From: Candidatus Omnitrophota bacterium
GTDB taxonomy: Bacteria; Omnitrophota; Gorgyraeia; Gygaellales; Profunditerraquicolaceae
NCBI GenBank assembly: GCA_016867005.1
Contig: VGKM01000033.1
Coordinates: forward strand, 1-10,724
Direction of reading: 5' to 3'
DNA length: 10,724 nt
Shown here: piece after piece, positions 5,284-10,724 of the stretch
Layout of the letters: the number at the start of each line of letters is the position of its first letter
Position numbering within the stretch: the first letter of the stretch is position 1
Program-made: the position numbers and the translations under genes
Notes under the pieces: generated by a model
The model's input: only the letters and a program-made list of their open reading frames with translations
Database searches by the model: none
What the model was told of the DNA's origin: nothing

Positions 5284-6516
5284 CTACGAGGTTAAGCTAT
5301 CATCAATTATCTTATCTACCGTGCTTAAAAAAGAACCCTTCTCCAGCTTTGTGCTAACCGCATCTCCCGGCTTAAGGCCGGTTGCATCCCTGATAATCTC
5401 TCCTCCGGGCAGAAGCGTACTTAAGCTATACCCGCGTGATAAAACTTTTAATGGGCTAAGCGCATCTAATTTCTCGATTACGACAGAGGCCTTTTCTTTG
5501 GTAATATTAAGAATATGCCTGATATTATTTGCCAGGCCGGAATTTAATTCGTCCAATAACTGCGCTTTTTCCGATAACCTGTCCTGAGGGCTTTTCAGCA
5601 TATGGCGGAGGGCGATTATTCTCTTGCCCAAATTATGCAGAGAGCCGGAAATTTCCCCGGACATCTCATAGCGCATGCCATCAAGCTCTCTTAATAAAGC
5701 GTTCTTCTTATCAACGATTATTTTTGCCGCAGCCGAAGGCGTCTCTACAAATACGTCCGCGGCTAAATCAGAAAGCGTGAAATTGATCTGGTGCCCGACC
5801 GCTGAAATTGTCGGCACCCTGGAATTAAAAATCGCGCGCGCCACAATCTCTTCGTTAAAAGACCAGAGGTCTTCAATGCTCCCTCCCCCGCGCGAGATAA
5901 TAACGGCGTCTATCTCTTTAAGCTGATTCAGGTCGTTTATGCCGGATGCGATTTCCTGCGCAGCCATTTCTCCCTGCACCCGCACCGGCCTTATTATTAT
6001 ATCCACACAGGGAGCTCCCTTTTTTAAAATTTGTAAAATATCACGGACCGCAGCTCCTGCAATTGAAGTGACTATCCCTATTTTAAACGGCATCAAAGGA
6101 AGTTCTCTTTTGCGCGCAGCATCAAAAAGCCCTTCTTTCATCAACTTATTCTTAAGCTGTTCAAAAGCCAGCTGTTGCGCGCCTATCCCTTTAGGTTCGA
6201 TCTTTTCGACGATTAGCTGATAGGCGCCCCGCGGAGGATACACATCGATCTTGCCGAAACAGACCACTTTTTGCCCGTCTTCAAGCTTAAACTTCAAATC
6301 GCGGTTTGCCCTGGAAAACATCGCCGCCTGCAGTACTGCATGCTCGTCTTTTAAACTGAAATAAAAATGGCCCGAAGAAGCTGCTTTAAAATTGGAAATC
6401 TCGCCCTCCACCCAGGCCTCGGCAAAGGTATTTTCAAGGACTATCTTTATATCGCCTGTAATCTCTGATACGCTTAAAATACGGCGGCCCTTTTCCAGGC
6501 CTTGCAAATGGGGCAT
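5284..6516 (-). CDS. xseA: Exodeoxyribonuclease VII large subunit
   Basis: This 410-residue catalytic subunit of exonuclease VII is a cytoplasmic ssDNA exonuclease used in repair and recombination. An N-terminal OB fold (about residues 14-110, ILSVSEITGDIK through VEGEISNFK and PPRGAYQLIVEKIEP) binds ssDNA. The catalytic domain shows IGIVTSIAGAAVRDI (146-160), the RGGGSIEDLWSFN block (209-221), VGHQIN (240-245) and TPSAAA (259-264). A helical stretch for XseB binding follows (about 270-345), then the C-terminal LSPLKVLSRGYSL motif (353-365). The length is normal. The usual GHE[TI]D appears here as GHQIN, a change next to the conserved His. The ATG at 6516 overlaps the stop of the upstream gene as TAATG, with AAGGAA just before it. 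Unlike its neighbours it is separated from the next gene by 91 bp. Confidence 0.96.
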   Translation of the reverse strand: MPHLQGLEKGRRILSVSEITGDIKIVLENTFAEAWVEGEISNFKAASSGHFYFSLKDEHAVLQAAMFSRANRDLKFKLEDGQKVVCFGKIDVYPPRGAYQLIVEKIEPKGIGAQQLAFEQLKNKLMKEGLFDAARKRELPLMPFKIGIVTSIAGAAVRDILQILKKGAPCVDIIIRPVRVQGEMAAQEIASGINDLNQLKEIDAVIISRGGGSIEDLWSFNEEIVARAIFNSRVPTISAVGHQINFTLSDLAADVFVETPSAAAKIIVDKKNALLRELDGMRYEMSGEISGSLHNLGKRIIALRHMLKSPQDRLSEKAQLLDELNSGLANNIRHILNITKEKASVVIEKLDALSPLKVLSRGYSLSTLLPGGEIIRDATGLKPGDAVSTKLEKGSFLSTVDKIIDDSLTS

Positions 6517-8306
6517 TAATTTTCCTTTTGCTTGGTTTCGGTTTTAGTTTCAGCCGGGGGTGCAGGGGAAATTTGAGGCTGTGTTTTCTCTGAAGTTGTA
6601 ATCGCAACAGCAGGTTCCGGCGCAACAGGTTTAACTTTTAAAACGATAAGCGCAACTGAATACGGCTTTAAACTAATTACTTCTTCGTATGGCCCGGAGG
6701 CAAACACCTCTTTTTCTTCTACGGGCAGGAATTTACAGTCTGCGCTGCAGGAATCATCAACAACAAATTTCTGGTAAACATAATGATTCTTCAGCCCTTT
6801 CAGATTGATTTTGATGTTACGGCTATTCTTCTTAAATTTTCCCGACGCAACATTCAGATCATAGGCCTTTTTTATCAGGTTTTTCAGCCTTTTTGTTGTG
6901 CGCAGCGTTGAAATGTCCAGCTCATTGCGCAGGATTTTCTGCAGTTGCCCCTTTTTGATCAGGTTAATGACAAACCTTCTTTCCGCTTCTCCGACGCGCG
7001 AGATATTCCTGGATAGGTAATTAAGCGCTATTCCAGGGTCGATATAATTGTAAACAATCAATGCATAAAAATCTTTGCCTTTGGAGGCGATAATACCGGC
7101 AAACTCATCTTCTATCCGGCTTGAAAAATACATATTCCTGCCGAGAGACGCAAGCATCCTGAAAATATTATAGCTTGCTTTCGGCGTTTCTTTGCGGATA
7201 CCGACATTCCTGATCACATTCTCTTTTTCGTTGGAAAAATCCTCGAGAGAAAAATACAGCTGATAATTAATCCCTGCATCATACATGTTCTTAAGGCGGC
7301 TGGGGATATAGCTAGCGGAAATATAGGCCTTCTCCGCCCTTTCCGGAGCGGTATTTAATCCGGAATCGAAATTCCACTCATCAATAATAAGCGGCATATC
7401 GCGGTTAAAATGGAAGTATGACAGCCAGTCCCTGATTAAAGCAACGGCGGCTTTATTATACCTTGTGACTTCCTTGTCAATTTTTGGGTCGCTGGAATAA
7501 GAATGCCAGCTGATAAAATCAAGGGGCAGGCGGTAACCGTAGCAGAATTGGATCAATTCGTAAATTAAACTGCGCTCAGGAGTGATAATGGTATTGCCGT
7601 CTAAATTCTGGAACCACCAACTTACGCTTGGGGCCCCAACAGGAATATTAATCCTGTATTCTGTTTCTAATTCCTTTATGCTTTCTGCTACTGCCCGGTA
7701 CATATTAAGATATTCCTGCCTTCTGCCCAGAAAAAAATCATCCAAATCAGGCGCGTTCCAGACCTCATACCAGATGTTATACCTTTTTTCACAGCTTAAG
7801 GACTTAATATGGGATTTAACAAGCGCTTTAAAATCCGAGAAGTTAAAAAAAGGGCTTTTCTTGTCGAGTATTTTTCCCATGCCCGCAGGCATGCCATAGA
7901 TATCCAGGATTACGGTACCTCCCGAATCAGAGATCTTCTTAATGATGTCTTCGTAATTGGCTAAGAGCTTGTCTTGTTTTTCTTTTTCATTTGCAAACTG
8001 CTGGATCGCCCAAAGATTATATTGCAGGCGGTACATACCGCTGAACCCTATGTCTTTATGCCATGCTTCCAGCGCTTCATGCGATGAAAGCTCCTGCGGC
8101 CAGGCGGGATCAGATGATATGCCTCTGCCGCTTAAATCGATATTCGGCTTAAATATATTGGGTGTATTAATGGTATTTGAGTTGACATCAAGGGAAAACA
8201 GAAGGTCGTCGCCTTGCTGCGAGCGGGCAGTTGGCAACAGGCAATATGCAGCGAATAAGCAAAAAACAAAACAAAAGGATAACTTTTTCAACAGATTAGT
8301 ACCCAT
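6516..8306 (-). CDS. Secreted GH39-like (clan GH-A) protein, probable non-catalytic glycoside hydrolase
   Basis: This 596-residue protein has a Sec signal (residues about 1-30: KK, hydrophobic core, cleavage near TARSQ; no clear lipobox), so it should be periplasmic or outer. The central region (about 60-400) resembles a clan GH-A barrel of the GH39 xylosidase/iduronidase type. Supporting features are YEVWNAPDLDDFF at 180-192, FISWHSYSSD at 264-273 (GH39 FISFHSY) and IIDEWN at 307-312, with E310 as candidate nucleophile. The acid/base position, normally the Glu of WNEP, is A185 (codon GCG, complement of 7752-7754), one base from GAG. A beta-rich region with a possible C520-C524 disulfide follows, then a Pro/Lys/Glu tail (about 559-596). 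Its place between ymdB and xseA is odd for a secreted protein. The fold assignment is by motif memory; activity is doubtful. Confidence 0.65.
   Translation of the reverse strand: MGTNLLKKLSFCFVFCLFAAYCLLPTARSQQGDDLLFSLDVNSNTINTPNIFKPNIDLSGRGISSDPAWPQELSSHEALEAWHKDIGFSGMYRLQYNLWAIQQFANEKEKQDKLLANYEDIIKKISDSGGTVILDIYGMPAGMGKILDKKSPFFNFSDFKALVKSHIKSLSCEKRYNIWYEVWNAPDLDDFFLGRRQEYLNMYRAVAESIKELETEYRINIPVGAPSVSWWFQNLDGNTIITPERSLIYELIQFCYGYRLPLDFISWHSYSSDPKIDKEVTRYNKAAVALIRDWLSYFHFNRDMPLIIDEWNFDSGLNTAPERAEKAYISASYIPSRLKNMYDAGINYQLYFSLEDFSNEKENVIRNVGIRKETPKASYNIFRMLASLGRNMYFSSRIEDEFAGIIASKGKDFYALIVYNYIDPGIALNYLSRNISRVGEAERRFVINLIKKGQLQKILRNELDISTLRTTKRLKNLIKKAYDLNVASGKFKKNSRNIKINLKGLKNHYVYQKFVVDDSCSADCKFLPVEEKEVFASGPYEEVISLKPYSVALIVLKVKPVAPEPAVAITTSEKTQPQISPAPPAETKTETKQKEN
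8226..8253. repeat. Degenerate heptamer repeat within a signal peptide (GGCARYA family)
   Basis: Four 7-bp units lie on the plus strand: GGCAGTT, GGCAACA, GGCAATA, TGCAGCG. They encode AAYCLLPTA on the minus strand, which supplies much of the hydrophobic core and cleavage region of the GH39-like protein's signal peptide. Confidence 0.6.
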
Positions 8307-8309
8307 TTT

Positions 8310-9089
8310 TCAAAGCTTTTTCTGGACCCTTATAATGGAGCGCGATTTACCGGTTGCCTCATCGATATCCACAACCGCTCCGTGAAGCTGTACATCACTG
8401 TCTGCTACTTCAAAACGCAGAGGTATGGCGGTAATAAACCTTTCTAAAACATCCTCTATCCTTCTGCCGATAACAGAAAAATATGGGCCGGTCATCCCCA
8501 CATCAGTAATATAAGCTGTCCCCTGGGGTAAAATTTTCTCATCGGCGGTCTGAATATGCGTATGCGTGCCGAAAACCGCGCTTACTTTCCCGTCAAGGAA
8601 CCATCCCAGGGCGATCTTTTCTGAAGTTGCCTCTGCATGCACATCAACAATGATTGTCTTTGTTTGCCCGGATATTTTTTCCAGTTCCTGGCGGATAGCC
8701 CTGAACGGGCATTCAAGCGCTTCCATAAAAACCCTGCCCTGGATGTTGACCACAGCTATTTTTTTCCCGTCGCCAGCCGTGTAAATATTGGCGCCTCTGC
8801 CGGGCGCGCCCGGGGGGAAATTGAGCGGCCTTAAAATACGGCTTTCCTCATTTATAACTTCGAAAATGTCCCTTTTTTTCCAGATATGGTCTCCGGAAGT
8901 AAGCACGGATATCCCCGAATCAAATAACTCATTGGCGATTCTCGGGGTGATACCCGATCCTCCGGCGGCATTTTCCGCATTAGCAACAACAAAATCAAGC
9001 TTGTATTCAGCTTTTAATGAAGGCAGGAGATCTCTTACTGCCTGCCTTCCGGGATTCCCGACTATATCGCCTATAAATAAAATATTCAT
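8310..9089 (-). CDS. ymdB: YmdB/TIGR00282-type metallophosphoesterase
   Basis: This 259-residue calcineurin-like phosphoesterase belongs to the family of Bacillus YmdB, a cyclic nucleotide phosphodiesterase linked to RNase Y and lifestyle decisions. Predicted metal ligands are visible: D8 in FIGDIVGNPGR, E39-N40 in NAENAAGGSG, D67-H68 in TSGDHIW, H151 in VDVHAEATSEK, and H176/H178 in FGTHTHIQ. The DVGMTGP segment (196-202) is also a family signature. The usual GNH motif reads GDH (codon GAC), so an Asn ligand is replaced by Asp; I believe other non-Bacillus members share this, but could not check. The length is normal. It lies 2 bp after rny and 3 bp before the next gene, with weak ribosome binding sites, so it probably depends on translational coupling. 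Confidence 0.92.
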   Translation of the reverse strand: MNILFIGDIVGNPGRQAVRDLLPSLKAEYKLDFVVANAENAAGGSGITPRIANELFDSGISVLTSGDHIWKKRDIFEVINEESRILRPLNFPPGAPGRGANIYTAGDGKKIAVVNIQGRVFMEALECPFRAIRQELEKISGQTKTIIVDVHAEATSEKIALGWFLDGKVSAVFGTHTHIQTADEKILPQGTAYITDVGMTGPYFSVIGRRIEDVLERFITAIPLRFEVADSDVQLHGAVVDIDEATGKSRSIIRVQKKL

Positions 9090-9091
9090 GC

Positions 9092-10648
9092 TTATTTGGC
9101 GTATTCTATCGCCCTTGTTTCTCTGATCACTGTCACCTTGATCTGGCCCGGATACTCCATGCCTTCTTCGATTTTTTTCCGGATATCCCTGGCCAAATTT
9201 ATTGCCTCGGGGTCGTTAATTTTTTCCGGCTGCACAATAACGCGTATCTCGCGGCCCGCCTGTATAGCATATGTTTTTTCAACGCCCTTAAATTGGTTAG
9301 CGATTGATTCCAATTTCTCCAACCGCTTGATATAGGTTTCCAGTGTTTCTCTGCGCGCCCCGGGCCTGGCGGCACTAATAGCGTCCGCGGCTATCGCAAG
9401 GCATGCGTAAAAACTCTTTGCTTCGATCTCTTCGTGATGGGCCTCAACCGCCTCCTGCACTTCGCGGGATTCATTGAATTTTTTCAAAAGGTCAGAGCCG
9501 ATTTTGGCATGCGTACCCTCGACCTGATGGTCGATTGCTTTACCGATGTCATGCAAAAGCCCGATCCTGCGGGCCAATTTAAAATCAAGCCCTAATTCCG
9601 AAGCCATGACGCCCAAAAGGAAAGAAACCTCTTTGGAATGCTGCAAGGCATTTTGGCCGAAACTGGTGCGGTATTTAAGGCGGCCCAATAATTTTATTAA
9701 TTCCGGATTAAGGCCGTTTACGCCGCTATCAAAAGCCGCGCGTTCGCCTTCTTCGCGGATCTTTTCATCCATCTCTTTTTTGGATTTTTCAACCACTTCT
9801 TCAATCCTGCCGGGATGGATCCTCCCGTCTGAGATCAGTTTTTCCAGCGACATACGGGCAATTTCCCGGCGCACTGTATCAAAACAGGACAAGGTAACCG
9901 CCTCAGGAGTATCATCGATAATGACATCCACGCCCGTTGCCATTTCAAACGCCCGGATATTCCTTCCTTCACGGCCGATAACCCTGCCTTTCATTTCATC
10001 GCTAGGCAGCATAACTACGCTTACTGTTGACTCGACCGCATGGTCTGCGGCACATCTTTGTATCGAAAGGGATATTATTTCCTTTGCCTTTTTATCGGCG
10101 GCGACCTTGAGCTCCTCTTCTTCTTTCTTGATCAATGCCGCTTTTTCATTGCTTAATTCTTCATTCAACCGGTTTAAGAGGATATGCTTTGCTTCTTCTG
10201 CGGATAGAGAAGAGATCTTCTGTAATCTTTCTTTTTCTTCGGCAACCAGGGCATTAAGCTGGCTGTCTTTTGCCTTGATGAGGTCTTCCTGTTTCTTTAA
10301 ATTATCCTGCCTGGAGGTAATTTCTTTTTCTTTAGTTTCCAAAAGGTCCAGGCGGCGGTCGATATTTTCTTCTTTTTGCCCCAGGCGTTTCTCAAGGTTG
10401 GTAATTTCCTGGCGCCTGTCCTGGGTCTGGCGCTCAAAATCCTGGCGCATGCGGTAAAGCAGGTCTTTGCCCTCTAATTCAACTTCCCGTTTTCTGTCCT
10501 GGGATTCTTTCTTTGCCTGTTCGAGAATAAACTTCGCCTGCGTTTCCGCATCCTGGACTTTTTTCTCAGCAATATACCTTCTTAACAGGTATCCGGCAAT
10601 AAGCGCGGCCAGCGAAGCAACAATGGATATAATAATAGTGTAATGCAT
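9092..10648 (-). CDS. rny: Ribonuclease Y
   Basis: This 518-residue membrane-anchored endoribonuclease starts bulk mRNA decay. An N-terminal transmembrane helix (about residues 4-22) is followed by a long charged coiled coil (about 25-200). The KH RNA-binding domain has the GREG loop at 225-228 in GRVIGREGRNIRAFE. The HD catalytic domain has H337 (ALQHSKEV), the HD pair H366-D367 (LLHDIGKA), H404-H405 and D422 in ADAISAARPGARRE. The C-terminal segment ends with VTVIRETRAIEYAK. The length matches the family (about 510-520). The ATG at 10648 has AAGGAGGG 11 nt upstream, a strong but slightly distant ribosome binding site. It is the first gene of the array in this window and is 2 bp from ymdB, a neighbour pair conserved in many bacteria. 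Confidence 0.98.
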   Translation of the reverse strand: MHYTIIISIVASLAALIAGYLLRRYIAEKKVQDAETQAKFILEQAKKESQDRKREVELEGKDLLYRMRQDFERQTQDRRQEITNLEKRLGQKEENIDRRLDLLETKEKEITSRQDNLKKQEDLIKAKDSQLNALVAEEKERLQKISSLSAEEAKHILLNRLNEELSNEKAALIKKEEEELKVAADKKAKEIISLSIQRCAADHAVESTVSVVMLPSDEMKGRVIGREGRNIRAFEMATGVDVIIDDTPEAVTLSCFDTVRREIARMSLEKLISDGRIHPGRIEEVVEKSKKEMDEKIREEGERAAFDSGVNGLNPELIKLLGRLKYRTSFGQNALQHSKEVSFLLGVMASELGLDFKLARRIGLLHDIGKAIDHQVEGTHAKIGSDLLKKFNESREVQEAVEAHHEEIEAKSFYACLAIAADAISAARPGARRETLETYIKRLEKLESIANQFKGVEKTYAIQAGREIRVIVQPEKINDPEAINLARDIRKKIEEGMEYPGQIKVTVIRETRAIEYAK

Positions 10649-10724
10649 TTTATCTATAACCCTCCTTCTTGTAGGGGGGCTTTTACGGGCTAAGATTTTT
10701 AAAAAGGCAAATAGATAATTTTAA
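10649..10724 (-). promoter_or_regulatory. rny: rny 5' leader with Shine-Dalgarno
   Basis: This is 76 bp upstream of rny with no gene visible. The SD AAGGAGGG occupies 10667-10660. CCCCCC (10679-10674, as transcribed) can pair with GGAGGG (10665-10660) around an 8-nt loop with one mismatch, which could partly mask the SD. Farther upstream is an AT-rich palindrome, TTTTTAAAAA (10696-10705). I see no convincing -35/-10 pair, so the promoter may lie outside the window. Confidence 0.35.

Noticed and set aside
7881..7896. Short 6-bp-arm hairpin in the GH39-like gene (CATGCC CGCA GGCATG).
   Set aside because: It falls in codons for MPAGM and is short enough to occur by chance.
7582..8385. Plus-strand open frames opposite the GH39-like gene.
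   Set aside because: They have no ribosome binding site or family motif, and the minus-strand protein explains the coding signal.
9546..10457. A long plus-strand open frame of about 303 codons opposite rny.
   Set aside because: It is a Ser/Arg-rich, low-complexity shadow of the coiled-coil and KH coding region with no recognisable domain.
1..10724. CRISPR array, tRNA or rRNA genes, insertion sequence, integrase or defence genes.
   Set aside because: I found no array of spaced repeats, no RNA gene features and no transposase or nuclease-type defence domain; coding density leaves little room for them.

Overview
All genes in this window lie on the minus strand and form one tightly packed housekeeping array. 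In transcription order (right to left) they are rny, a ymdB-type phosphoesterase, a secreted GH39-like protein, xseA, xseB, dxs, the four subunits of a 2-oxoacid:ferredoxin oxidoreductase (delta, alpha, beta, gamma) and the 5' third of gltX, which runs off the left edge. Most junctions are 1-3 bp gaps, 1-bp TAATG overlaps or 8-bp overlaps. The only real gap between genes is 91 bp, between xseA and xseB, and it is the most interesting stretch here.

The ferredoxin-dependent oxidoreductase, the MEP isoprenoid enzyme Dxs, an RNase Y-based RNA turnover system and a secreted protein with a Sec signal suggest an anaerobic, diderm-type bacterium. The gene mix, the moderate GC content (roughly mid-40s % by eye) and the short 7-bp-period repeats remind me of uncultured Omnitrophota (OP3) metagenome bins. 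That placement is an inference from recollection, not something the sequence proves.

Region by region: 10649-10724 is a short rny leader. 9092-10648 (RNase Y) and 8310-9089 (YmdB-like) form the widely conserved RNA-decay/phosphoesterase pair. 6516-8306 encodes an exported GH39-like protein whose predicted catalytic acid/base Glu is Ala. 4953-6516 holds the two exonuclease VII subunits, with a 91-bp spacer containing a possible 18-codon leader ORF and mutually exclusive hairpins, one of which would hide the xseB start. 3100-4953 is dxs. 599-3107 is the complete four-subunit 2-oxoacid oxidoreductase. 1-606 is the N-terminal part of glutamyl-tRNA synthetase.

Three loci inside coding genes (two in korA, one in the signal peptide of the GH39-like gene) are degenerate tandem arrays of 7-bp units translated in frame. 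They look like a dispersed heptamer-repeat family tolerated at linker, loop and signal-peptide positions. The candidates for something undescribed are the xseB leader/attenuator, these in-frame heptamer repeats and the probable pseudoenzyme embedded in a nucleic-acid metabolism operon.
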